A program made the translations under genes and the position numbers. A DNA stretch of 64,000 nucleotides from Cupriavidus basilensis (GTDB lineage: Bacteria; Pseudomonadota; Gammaproteobacteria; Burkholderiales; Burkholderiaceae). Of this stretch, positions 34,139-42,367 are shown one piece after another (the stretch's first letter is position 1; each line of letters opens with the position of its first letter). The stretch lies in contig NZ_CP062805.1 in NCBI RefSeq assembly GCF_008801925.2, positions 310,001 through 374,000 of the forward strand, read 5' to 3'. The notes beneath the pieces are model-generated. The model was not told the DNA's origin. It was given only the letters and a program-made list of their open reading frames with translations, and ran no database searches.

Positions 34139-34244
34139 GGAACCTCCTATGGATAGGGAATGTGCCGCCGGATTGGCCAGCGAAGCGAAAGGAAGCATGG
34201 ACACCATCGGGCGTCCATAAGTCGAGCCGGCACGCAGGCCAGGC

Positions 34245-35537
34245 TCAGGGAGAGATCTCGGCGGCGATAGCCTTCACCTGCTCGCGGTATGCGACCGGGT
34301 TATTCGCCAACGCAATGCGCATGTCGTTCACCACCTGCCGAACCGCTTCGGGCCGCTTCGTCCATCCGGCGCCAAAGCTGTTCTGCAGAAATACACGCAG
34401 ATCCATGCGATCCTGCTCGTTGCCGAAGCCGAGGCGCCCGGCGAGCTCGTTGAACTCCGCGGCCAGGTCTTCATCGGCCGCGTGCTGGGCCTGCGCGTCG
34501 GGCAACGCACGCTCATCCTCTGGCGGAGAATCGCCTGAAGACTCACGCTGCTGCGACACTTCCGGTGTGCCCTCGAGCGCTGCGATCGCGTGTTGCGCGG
34601 CTTCGACATGCGCGAGCTCCGGCCGATCGGAGCCGTCAAGCAGCCCGGCCAGATCGAGATCCGCATCGAGGGTGATGAGCCACTGCATCTGCCGAACCGG
34701 CTTGCCGGATTCAGGCTCGATCCGGCTGATCTCGACCTCCTGCTTGCTCAGAAAGAACTGGACCCCGACCAGACGCCCACGTGCCAGCGCGACAGTCTGC
34801 ATGGCCGCGTGCGCCTTCTGCAGGACATAAATTGACGTTGTCGGCAATTCGATCAAGCCCAGGCCCCGAGTGCTCGGAACTGCGAACAAGAACGAGGCAG
34901 ACAGATTGCAGAAGCCTTGTTGGTACTGCGGGCAGCTGTGTGGATCGCACCGGCCGTCCGGGATAGCATCGTCCTGACGGAGGATGACAGGTCGACCACC
35001 CCACACGCGCTTCGCACGATTGGCTCGCGCATCGCGTTGCACCAGCGCGTAGGTCTTGCAGTAGCGCAAGCCGTCCGGTCCGTACTCCGAAAAGAACTGC
35101 CTGCCGCTGGCCGTGTACGTCACCAGCTCATTTGGCATGTTGCGCAGCCAGTCATCGAAGGCGAACACCACGGGGAAGCGCCATAGCTTCAGGCCATTGC
35201 CATCGCCGCGGTCTTCGCCGTAGCGCTGTAGGATGTCGTCGGCTACGGCAGGATTCGCGAAGTCCGATCCTCGACAGGTAAACCATGGCACGTTCTTCGG
35301 CACGAGGGCGTTGCGCAATTGGGTCTTGCGCTCGATCTGGATGCCGATCGACTCAAATGAATGCCCTTGGGCAAGCATCGCGTCATGGATTCGCACGGCT
35401 TCGGGATTCTCCCGGGCCTTGCGAGTCAGGACTTTGATTCCCGGCCGGATCTTGCCGATGATAGGCGGCCGCATGGGCCGCTCTTCTAGAAGGCTTCTCG
35501 GTCCGTCGAAGCCGCTGTAGGTAATGGGTGCATGCAT
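34245..35537 (-). CDS. Gp3-like recombination directionality factor family protein
   Basis: A 430-residue protein often labelled hydrolase or metal-binding. The middle part has the layout of the Gp3/Bxb1 gp47 directionality-factor family: a Cys cluster GRCDPHSCPQYQQGFC, then NLSASFLFAVPSTRGLG and LPTTSIYVLQKAHAAM. The Cys residues may bind zinc. In phages such proteins switch an integrase towards excision. Here no serine integrase is in the window, so the role is open. It shares 52 bases with the preceding small gene. Confidence 0.6.
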   Translation of the reverse strand: MHAPITYSGFDGPRSLLEERPMRPPIIGKIRPGIKVLTRKARENPEAVRIHDAMLAQGHSFESIGIQIERKTQLRNALVPKNVPWFTCRGSDFANPAVADDILQRYGEDRGDGNGLKLWRFPVVFAFDDWLRNMPNELVTYTASGRQFFSEYGPDGLRYCKTYALVQRDARANRAKRVWGGRPVILRQDDAIPDGRCDPHSCPQYQQGFCNLSASFLFAVPSTRGLGLIELPTTSIYVLQKAHAAMQTVALARGRLVGVQFFLSKQEVEISRIEPESGKPVRQMQWLITLDADLDLAGLLDGSDRPELAHVEAAQHAIAALEGTPEVSQQRESSGDSPPEDERALPDAQAQHAADEDLAAEFNELAGRLGFGNEQDRMDLRVFLQNSFGAGWTKRPEAVRQVVNDMRIALANNPVAYREQVKAIAAEISP

Positions 35538-35797
35538 GCGTTCATTCTCCTTTCTGAGAGAAATCGAACGACGTTCGCCCGGATGGACGCACCATGCTCC
35601 CGTAGGCGCAAGGCTGTGTCTGCCCCGCGCTGGGTCGTTACGGTGGAAAGGAAGGCCGCACGAGCGGCTTCCGGAAGACTTGCGACGTGTGCCGCCTCAC
35701 AAAGGTTGCGCCAGGCTGCCGGCATGTCCTTGTACATCGGACGCCGACGAACCAGCATTGCCGCGATGGCGGCGGAAATCTCGGAATCGTGGTGCAT
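35486..35797 (-). CDS. Hypothetical protein, 103 aa
   Basis: The start MHHDSEISAAI at 35797 has GGGGAGATG upstream. The product is helical and basic (AAMLVRRRPMYKDMPAAWRNL). Its last 17 codons overlap the next gene in another frame. No family is recognised. A strong hairpin (GCCACGCC/GGCGTGGC) lies about 90 bases upstream. Confidence 0.6.
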   Translation of the reverse strand: MHHDSEISAAIAAMLVRRRPMYKDMPAAWRNLCEAAHVASLPEAARAAFLSTVTTQRGADTALRLREHGASIRANVVRFLSERRMNACMHPLPTAASTDREAF

Positions 35798-36406
35798 GAC
35801 ATCTCCCCGAAACAGGCTTCTCACAAACAAAGAAAGCCCGCGTCCCGGATGCGCCGGAGAGCGAGCTTTGTTCGAGAGACCTGCATGCCACGCCCCTTCC
35901 GGGGGCGTGGCACTCAGGGAGCAGCGTGCTAATCGCCCGCCGCTCATGCTGAGGACGTAAAGTCGTCCTCGTGCAGCATGGTCACGCTGCACAACAACCC
36001 ATTTCGCGAACCCACAGGTTCGGCCGCAGGTTCACGGATCGGCTCGACGTCAGCCGTTCTGCCTAGGAGGGGCCTGGAGAGAGACGCCACATGGTCCCAG
36101 GCTCGAACGGTGTCCAGCGTGCACTTATGAAGAGGCACAGCGAAAGACGCGTATTACGAGCTGATGAGGGAAGTGTTCGGCGAAAACACTTATCACAAGG
36201 AATATCCACACCGGTAGCCAGCCGGTCGGCGCGTGCGCAAATGGCACGACTTGGAGCAGAAGATGGACTCGCCAGGAGTCAGGGTCGATGCGTCAGTGAC
36301 GCGAGGTGTGAGTGAATTGTGGCACATCAGCACCCGGAAAAAAGTCAGAAAGCTCGCCAATTATGTGTCGCTTTCTCCAGGCATCTGTGCAGCGTTGTGT
36401 CTCAGA
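35798..36406. other. Divergent intergenic region with one orphan leader dyad
   Basis: About 600 bases between a minus-strand and a plus-strand operon. It holds the hairpin CCACGCCCCTTCCGGGGGCGTGG (given here in part: arms CCACGCCCC and GGGGCGTGG) near 35890, and a leader-type dyad at 36290-36302. Small frames (for example 35944-36138 on the minus strand) are open but unconvincing. Both operon promoters should lie here. Confidence 0.5.
36283..36303 (-). repeat. Leader dyad, copy b
   Basis: GGTCGAT followed by GCGTC-AGT-GACGC (36290-36302), matching the dyads at the other leaders. No start codon lies about 95 bases downstream, unlike the others. A CCGG-type hairpin (ACCGG/CCGGT) does lie about 65 bases further on. 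Confidence 0.6.
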
Positions 36407-36439
36407 ATGCCTGCTGAGAGAGATCCCACCACATGGAAC

Positions 36440-37045
36440 ATGGCCGAACCTTCCCATCATCTGCCCGATGGCGAGCCGCATCCTATACCGCTGATATCGT
36501 CGCGGGACGCGCCTTCTGACACCACCGCATCCGACGCCGGACCCAAGCCCATCCGGCGGATGCTCAGCGAGGGACGCGTCGCAAAGATCGTTCCTCAAAC
36601 GGACAGCGGCACAGAAGTGTCCTACTGCACCGACTTCGTACGGAACTTCCTGCGCAGCGACTACAACTTCATCACGTCGAAGTTCTCGGTGGCCAGCAAA
36701 GGCAAGATCCTCGCCCTGGACGAGGCCTTCCGAGCGGCGCAGGAATGGATGGACGCGAGGCTGCAATGGATTGAGCGGCAGCCAAGGCGCCATCTCAGCC
36801 TTAGATTCGACCAACGGCAGCTCGTGGTGACACACTCGCTAGCCGGACGGCTGATCCGACTGCTTAACCAGCACGACAGACTCTTCCACCGTGCGCTCGG
36901 GGCATACATGGCCCAGTCTATTACCGACGCTGAGAAGGACGAGGCGATTTTTGGCGCTGCCAGACAAATCCGTGCGATCCACCGGCTTTGCATCCCCGAC
37001 AACGACTGCTTCTCCCCCGACGGAAAGCTGATCGATCAAGCCTGA
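36440..37045 (+). CDS. Hypothetical protein, about 201 aa
   Basis: The conserved-looking part runs from VAKIVPQTDSGTEVSYCTDF to the end, an all-helical domain with DEAFRAAQEWMDARL and HSLAGRLIRLLNQHDRLFH. The shape recalls the DUF1845/AcaB-like proteins of conjugative elements, but the similarity I can see is weak. The start is uncertain (36407 or 36440). It heads a three-gene plus-strand operon with a membrane protein and a bactofilin. Confidence 0.55.
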   Translation: MAEPSHHLPDGEPHPIPLISSRDAPSDTTASDAGPKPIRRMLSEGRVAKIVPQTDSGTEVSYCTDFVRNFLRSDYNFITSKFSVASKGKILALDEAFRAAQEWMDARLQWIERQPRRHLSLRFDQRQLVVTHSLAGRLIRLLNQHDRLFHRALGAYMAQSITDAEKDEAIFGAARQIRAIHRLCIPDNDCFSPDGKLIDQA

Positions 37046-37060
37046 AACCTGAAAGACAGT

Positions 37061-37660
37061 ATGGACATCAACGAAATCGAACGCCTGCACGCGCACTATG
37101 CGGAGCCGCCCGTCACGATCGAACTGGCCCCGTCCGGTGCCGCCAGCCTTAGCGCCTCGTCGGCGCTGCCCCCAACTCACACGCCGTCCGGGAACGAGGC
37201 AGTGCCTGCCTGGGCGCGTATCAAGCCGATCCATTGGCGGGGCCTTGGCATTGTGCTGATTGCCGTTCTCGCCTTCGGCGGAGGTCGATGGCTCGCGTCG
37301 GGCGACACGCACAAGCGCCCCGAGTCGTCGACGGCTGCCGCTTTGCCAGCGGCCATTGGACCAGCCGAAGATGGCGGCCACGAATGGCCCGCGTCGCAGC
37401 CAAGCGTCGCGCAGCCAGCCGCTGCTGAGCCCACGCCTGTCCCCTCGCCGTCAGCTGCGCCGGCCGTGTCCGCGCCCGCGCCTGCGGCGAGCTCAGCAGC
37501 CGCTGCCGAGAACCGGGCGAAGCCCCAAGCGCCCAAGGCGCAAGTCCCGAAGCAGAACATGGCTGCGCCGGCGCCCACCAGGCTGCAACCGGCCTCCCCC
37601 CCACAGACCGCGCAGGTAACCCCGGCATCCAGCCGCGGAAACGAGATCAAACTGTTCTGA
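37061..37660 (+). CDS. Single-pass membrane protein with Pro/Ala-rich tail
   Basis: A 199-residue protein with one transmembrane helix at about residues 61-80 (GLGIVLIAVLAFGG) and a short cytoplasmic N-terminus. The 120-residue outer part is mostly Ala, Pro, Ser and Gln, typical of periplasm-spanning linkers. It starts 15 bases after the previous gene and ends 8 bases before the bactofilin gene. It might anchor the bactofilin polymer to the membrane; this is inference from context. Confidence 0.7.
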   Translation: MDINEIERLHAHYAEPPVTIELAPSGAASLSASSALPPTHTPSGNEAVPAWARIKPIHWRGLGIVLIAVLAFGGGRWLASGDTHKRPESSTAAALPAAIGPAEDGGHEWPASQPSVAQPAAAEPTPVPSPSAAPAVSAPAPAASSAAAAENRAKPQAPKAQVPKQNMAAPAPTRLQPASPPQTAQVTPASSRGNEIKLF

Positions 37661-37668
37661 TTCCCGAC

Positions 37669-38076
37669 ATGACCCAGCAAAGAACCTTCAGTTTGATTCA
37701 GGCAGGACTCAGTATCCACGGGCACGTGGCCTGCGATCACGGCGTTAGCTGCTTTGGCCTGGTCGATGGCGATTTGCGTTCATCCCGAGGCTTGGTCCAT
37801 ATCGGTGCGGAAGGGCTGATTCGCGGCACCGTTGAAGGCGATCACGTGCTGATCGATGGCACCGTCGAGGGAGATGTGGCGGCCCGGATTTCCTTGCATA
37901 TCAATGGCCGCGTGAAAGGCCGGATTGCCTATGCCGGTACCATCCGGCTTGGTAGCTCTGCAGCCCTGGAGGGGACTATCTCGCGGATTCCCGCTCTCAC
38001 CTATGGCGACGGTCCGGAGGCGACAATCACAGCCGCCGCGCCGACGGCGGAGGCCGAGCCGGCGGTAAAAGTATGA
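37669..38076 (+). CDS. Bactofilin (polymer-forming cytoskeletal protein)
   Basis: A 135-residue protein with the repeating beta-helix pattern of bactofilins: LSIHGHVACDHGVSCFGLVDGDL, then VEGDHVLIDGTVEGDVAARI and HINGRVKGRIAYAG in pieces. Bactofilins polymerise without nucleotide and position envelope or DNA machinery. A copy on a mobile element is unusual. It closes the three-gene plus-strand operon, and a bidirectional terminator follows. Confidence 0.85.
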   Translation: MTQQRTFSLIQAGLSIHGHVACDHGVSCFGLVDGDLRSSRGLVHIGAEGLIRGTVEGDHVLIDGTVEGDVAARISLHINGRVKGRIAYAGTIRLGSSAALEGTISRIPALTYGDGPEATITAAAPTAEAEPAVKV

Positions 38077-38146
38077 GCATGCTCAAAGCAATTTTCCGGA
38101 AAGCTCGCACATAAACGGCGTCTTTCTGCCAAAACCGGTAAAGAAC

Positions 38147-38180
38147 AAGGGCCCGACACGCAGACGCGTTGGGCCCTTTC
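38147..38180. terminator. Terminator between convergent operons
   Basis: The stem AAGGGCCC/GGGCCCTT has an inner ACGC/GCGT pairing and ends in TTTCCTTTC on the plus strand. It separates the bactofilin operon from the gene ending at 38186. Confidence 0.75.
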
Positions 38181-38185
38181 CTTTC

Positions 38186-38548
38186 TCATTCGCGCAGTTC
38201 TCGCATGCTCACCATCTCTTCGATAGTAAAGAGATTTCGGACCGTGATCCACGGTCCCCGGTAGCCTGGCTCGTCAATGAAGGCCACAAGCGGCACGCGG
38301 CCGTCAATGATGCATTGAAACGTCCTGGCGCCATGCGCCGAGTCTTCGATCGCGTATTGCTTGCCGTGGCGCAATTCGAACGCGACATTGCCTTGCGGCA
38401 ATCGCATGCCCGCCACCGCAGATTGCACCGGCATTGCAACAATCGGGAGCCAGTCGTCAAACGGCAAGAAATTTCCGTTGCGGACAACTGAAAACCACTC
38501 GTCGACACGCAGCGCCATGCCATGCTTCGGCAGGCGGTCGACGTCCAT
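38186..38548 (-). CDS. Hypothetical protein, about 120 aa
   Basis: The clear protein-like part begins MDVDRLPKHGMALRVDEWF and continues through FLPFDDWLPIVAMPVQSA and FELRHGKQYAIEDSA to MRELRE. The frame is open further upstream to 38785, with other possible starts at 38716; the extra residues look less natural. No family is recognised. It is a single gene between a terminator and the VWA operon. Confidence 0.5.
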   Translation of the reverse strand: MDVDRLPKHGMALRVDEWFSVVRNGNFLPFDDWLPIVAMPVQSAVAGMRLPQGNVAFELRHGKQYAIEDSAHGARTFQCIIDGRVPLVAFIDEPGYRGPWITVRNLFTIEEMVSMRELRE

Positions 38549-38876
38549 CACAAGAAGCTGGGGCTCCAAAGCTCGCTCTTCTGGCGTCCCATGCCGGCAA
38601 CACGCGCGCCGCCTTTGGCAACGGTCCAGCCGCTCACTGCGACTGGCACCTGCCGTTGTTTCGGCTACGCGAATAGTCCGACCACATGCTTCGGATTGGG
38701 CAATGCTTGCTGACATAGGAATCCAAAAAAGAAAAGCGCCGGGGCTGGAGCCTGCTACGACCACTTCGGTATCCACCATCGGCACGTCTGTGGCTCGCTT
38801 GAGGGGTTACATGAGTTGACAGCTCAGTAGTGACTTCGTTCCGCAGATAGTGCCCCGGCCGTAGCCAGGGCTTGGG

Positions 38877-40043
38877 TCAAACGATGACCTCTACGCATTC
38901 ACCGAAAGGTGGTGCGGCGATGCGATCCAACGGCGTGACTGAAGCCCAGAGGGCTGGATAGGCAGGCGCCGCGGCAGGGAATGGACCGTACAGGTCGGTG
39001 AGGTAGACAAGGAAAGCGGGCTCGATGCCCTCCTGCTCCAGCCATACGAATGGCGGCTTAAAGCTGGTCCCCCCGCCGCCCTTCAACGGCCGGAGATCAA
39101 CCACCTCGTCACGCTCGAAGATCTGGACCTGCGTGACCCGCGTATCGCAATCGATAACGATGAGCCGGGCCGGCTGCAGGTGTTGGTGCACCGCAATAAT
39201 CTCCGCCGCAAACTGCCGCTGCGTCTCGTCAAACACCGAGCCGCTGGAGTCTCTGACGAACACCGCGTCTCCGACCGCTTCCGAGTACAACGACGGCAGG
39301 TAGAGACCCAGATGCGCATAGCGACGGTTGGGCACCTTCCAGCTGTAGTCTGACCTGGCCGCCTGGGCGGCGAAGCGGTGCAGCACCGCTCGCCAATCGA
39401 CGGACGGACGTAGCGCGGCTTCCACCAGGTGCTCAAGGTCGCCAGGCAACGCGCCGCGCATCTTGGCCGCTTTCGCAGCCTGATTCACAGCTACGCGCCA
39501 TTCGCCCTCTACCGCCGGCCGGTCGGCGCCCGTGTATTGCCGCACCTCGCCACATCCTGTCGACGGTGGTGCTGGCTGCTGGCCACTGGCTTGCGGTGAC
39601 GGTTCAGTTCCCGAGCCGCTGCCAGCCTCGGCATCCGGCTGCTGCGACGATTCTTCCTGTCGCAGCATCGCGTAGATTTCCTCCGCCGACTTGCCCAGGT
39701 ATCGCCCATCCAGCAAGACGCCCTGAGGCAGCTTGAACTGGGCGTTGAGCACCAGCGGGTTCACCGCGTAGTCACACGCGCGGTTCCACCGCTCCTGATC
39801 CCGCGCCCCCATGCGCCAACAATGGCCATTGGCCACGTGGAGCACTTCGTGCGCGAGGACGCCCCGCAGCTCGAGGTCATCCAGGGACGCGACATACGCT
39901 GGGTTGTAGCCCAGGCGCACGCCATCGACCCACAGGCTCTGGCAGGCAGGATCCTCAACGAGGGCCAGACGCAGGGCCAGCGCACCGAAGAACGGTTGCG
40001 ATAGCACCAGCGCCGCGCGTTGCTTCACGATTCGCGCATGCAT
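38877..40043 (-). CDS. VWA-like protein with metallopeptidase-type N-terminus (DUF2201 type)
   Basis: A 388-residue protein. The N-terminal domain carries HEVLH at residues 65-69, a zincin-like HExxH. A Gln/Ser/Pro-rich linker follows at about 130-165. The C-terminal von Willebrand A-like domain begins at VFVRDSSGSVFDE, whose DSSGS is the metal-ion-dependent adhesion site. The family is usually encoded beside a MoxR AAA ATPase, as here (41076). The ATG at 40043 follows GAGGTTGCC and lies 7 bases after the stop of the preceding gene. Confidence 0.8.
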   Translation of the reverse strand: MHARIVKQRAALVLSQPFFGALALRLALVEDPACQSLWVDGVRLGYNPAYVASLDDLELRGVLAHEVLHVANGHCWRMGARDQERWNRACDYAVNPLVLNAQFKLPQGVLLDGRYLGKSAEEIYAMLRQEESSQQPDAEAGSGSGTEPSPQASGQQPAPPSTGCGEVRQYTGADRPAVEGEWRVAVNQAAKAAKMRGALPGDLEHLVEAALRPSVDWRAVLHRFAAQAARSDYSWKVPNRRYAHLGLYLPSLYSEAVGDAVFVRDSSGSVFDETQRQFAAEIIAVHQHLQPARLIVIDCDTRVTQVQIFERDEVVDLRPLKGGGGTSFKPPFVWLEQEGIEPAFLVYLTDLYGPFPAAAPAYPALWASVTPLDRIAAPPFGECVEVIV

Positions 40044-40050
40044 GGCAACC

Positions 40051-40968
40051 TCACGCAGCAAGCAATTGCAGCATGGGCATGTCGCTCTGCTCGCGCGTCA
40101 TCGCCGGCGGCGGGCCACCCATGAATGCGGCCATCTGCGCTTCGATTTCCATCGCGCGCTCAGCCACATTCAGCCGCAGCAGCGGGTCATCCTTCAGCTG
40201 CGCTCCGGTGTAGCAGGCAAGCTGGTCCTGGGTCGTGGCGAGGAGGTCCGCGAGCACGGGGTCTTCGGAGAAGTTCAGCTTCGGCAGTAGCGTGCTCAGC
40301 TCGCGCACCTTGTCGGCCACGTCAAGCCGCACGTTGCCCTCCCCGTACAGGCGGTTGGCGAAGTGTTGCACGGCCTCATACAGACGGCCGACCAGGTCAT
40401 TGTTGGCCGTTTTCACAGCTCCCATGACCCGCGCATCCATCTCATCGCGGATGCCTTGCAGCACGTCGGGAGGCAGATCGATGCCGAACTGGCTAGCATC
40501 GGGGAAAGGCAGCACGGAGAAGCGGATACCGAACTTCTTGCGCAGCTCTGCCTCGGTCGGATAATCCGCCTCGTCGAAGAGACCGTTGAGCGCGACGCGC
40601 GCTTCGTCCTTCAGACGAGGATAGTCGGCCAGAAACTGTGCCTTGGCGCCGTCAAACTCGTCCCGCAGGGCACGCAGCTTCTCCGCGACCTCCATATAGA
40701 CAGTTGTCGGCAGCAGACGCACGCCCAGCTGATCGTAGTCCAGTGAGTGGCTATCGAACAGCGAGCGTGCACGATTGCCGATGGCGCAGACCTCCTTGTA
40801 GGACGTTGCACCGTCGGTCAGTAGCCGCTTGTTGAAGCGACCAATGTCCTTGGCCTCGTGCTTAGCCTCCACCTCCTGCGTGGCACGGGTGTCGAAACGA
40901 CGCGCGCGCCAGAGCGAGATGTTGAGGGTCGAGAGCATGACGCGAGACGTCAGATTGGTAATGTTCAT
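40051..40968 (-). CDS. Conserved hypothetical protein of MoxR-VWA cluster
   Basis: A 305-residue helical protein that starts MNITNLTSRVMLSTLNISLW and contains YKEVCAIGNRARSLFDSH and LPTTVYMEVAEKLRALRDEF. The start and position between AAA ATPase and VWA genes recall the DUF3150 proteins of phages, but I am not certain. It is probably an adaptor or substrate of the ATPase/VWA pair. The ribosome site GAGGAT can pair with ATCC upstream. Confidence 0.6.
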   Translation of the reverse strand: MNITNLTSRVMLSTLNISLWRARRFDTRATQEVEAKHEAKDIGRFNKRLLTDGATSYKEVCAIGNRARSLFDSHSLDYDQLGVRLLPTTVYMEVAEKLRALRDEFDGAKAQFLADYPRLKDEARVALNGLFDEADYPTEAELRKKFGIRFSVLPFPDASQFGIDLPPDVLQGIRDEMDARVMGAVKTANNDLVGRLYEAVQHFANRLYGEGNVRLDVADKVRELSTLLPKLNFSEDPVLADLLATTQDQLACYTGAQLKDDPLLRLNVAERAMEIEAQMAAFMGGPPPAMTREQSDMPMLQLLAA

Positions 40969-41075
40969 GATGAATCCTCACTGGGATGTGCCGCAAAGCG
41001 GCAGCGAAAAGAAAAGGCCGACTCGGGAAGACCCGAGCCGGCCGGCAGATGTGGTGCTGTTGCAGAAATGCGGCT

Positions 41076-42101
41076 TTACTGGCCGCGGATGTGAGCCCCG
41101 ATCGGGCCGCCCTGCGCCACGATGAATGCAGGGGTACTGGCGATCGACGCATCGCGCTCCACGGCGTCCCGCACAAGGAGCACGGCAAACTCGCCGAGCC
41201 CCGCTTCGTGGAGCCGATTCGCATAGACCATCACGCGATCGAAGTTGTTGGCGTTGGCCAGGCGCGCGAGCGCCGTGGCAATGCCGTACTGCACCGCGAT
41301 ATCGGTCGGGATCGGTGCGGTAGCGGGCGCCGCGAGCACGCCATCCGGAGACGGCATCTCGCGGAAGAGGCGCTTGAACGAGACAAACTCCGTTGCAGCA
41401 CCCTCCCCGACCGCGCCGGCGAAGGCCACGTGCTCGAGCTCGGCAGGGACCACCTTCGACAGCTTGCCGACCATTCCCCAGCTTCGGGGGCTGGGAAGGT
41501 TCTCGATTTCGCGAGTCCTGTTCTCAGACAGCAGCAAATCGGGCTTGAAGCGTAAGAACGCGATCAGCTCCGGCGGTTGGTTCGTTGCCACCGCCCAGCG
41601 CGTCCAGTCCTCGACCGAAGTCGTCAGTTCCACGATGGTCGCGAAGCGTGACTTCAGCGGATCCAGGATGTTTGAAACGCCGGCATTGTCGACGCGGCGA
41701 TTGGTCGCTGCAACGAAGGTGACATACGGCGGCAAAGCATGCTCGCCGATCCGGCGGGCCAGCAGCAGTTGCATCTTGGCGGCCTGAACGGCAGGCGTGG
41801 CCTGGCCCAGGTCGTCGATAAACCAGACCAGCGGACGCCTGGCACCCAGCGCGCGCTCCAGATCCCCGAAGGGCAGGAAGCGTGCGTGGGCGCCGTCCGA
41901 TGACGGGAAGGGCAAGCCCTTCGAATCGGTCGGATCTTCGACTACGGGGTGGGAGATAAGCAGGTCGTGTCCAGCATCCATAGCGGCCCCGGCGACAATA
42001 TCGCTCTTGCCGATGCCGGGAGCGCCCGTGACGAGGACCGGCAACGTGGCCGGAATGCAGGCGGCGAGCAGCTTTTGCAGTTGGGGGGGATTCAGTTCCA
42101 T
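41076..42101 (-). CDS. MoxR-type AAA ATPase
   Basis: A 341-residue AAA protein with Walker A GAPGIGKS at residues 26-33, Walker B LVWFIDDL near 91-98, sensor-type TFVAATNRRVDN and a downstream Arg in LKSRFATI. MoxR ATPases act as chaperones with VWA proteins, and such a protein is encoded two genes downstream (38877). The start at 42101 follows AAGGA inside the last hairpin of a repeated leader. This appears to be the first gene of the MoxR-VWA operon. Confidence 0.85.
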   Translation of the reverse strand: MELNPPQLQKLLAACIPATLPVLVTGAPGIGKSDIVAGAAMDAGHDLLISHPVVEDPTDSKGLPFPSSDGAHARFLPFGDLERALGARRPLVWFIDDLGQATPAVQAAKMQLLLARRIGEHALPPYVTFVAATNRRVDNAGVSNILDPLKSRFATIVELTTSVEDWTRWAVATNQPPELIAFLRFKPDLLLSENRTREIENLPSPRSWGMVGKLSKVVPAELEHVAFAGAVGEGAATEFVSFKRLFREMPSPDGVLAAPATAPIPTDIAVQYGIATALARLANANNFDRVMVYANRLHEAGLGEFAVLLVRDAVERDASIASTPAFIVAQGGPIGAHIRGQ

Positions 42102-42213
42102 GGGATTCCTTACGGAGATCCCACAGGCCCGTCCGCACAGGGAGCGGTCCCTGTGGGAAGGTTCAAGAGATGGGCCGGCATGCCGGCGGTGGGTCGATGC
42201 GTCAGAGACGCGG
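42102..42213 (-). promoter_or_regulatory. Repeated 5' leader, copy c
   Basis: The dyad GCGTC-AGA-GACGC lies at 42199-42211. On the minus strand it is followed by ATCGACCC, a hairpin GCCGGC/GCCGGC, the sequence CATCTCTT, a hairpin CCCACAGGG/CCCTGTG, and GGGATCTCC-GTA-AGGAATCCC, in which the Shine-Dalgarno is paired, right before the ATG. The dyad starts 98 bases before the ATG. Confidence 0.75.
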
Positions 42214-42367
42214 GTAAAACTGTGTTTGGACTGATTCGGTTCAGTGCGAACACAGCTTGCGGTTGAGAAAGACTAACCTGCGACGCGATGCTCGGCGCCG
42301 GCGAAAGCTCACACTTATGCTATGTGTTTCCAGGAAAATCCCCCGGCCCGTAGGCCAGGGGTAATAG

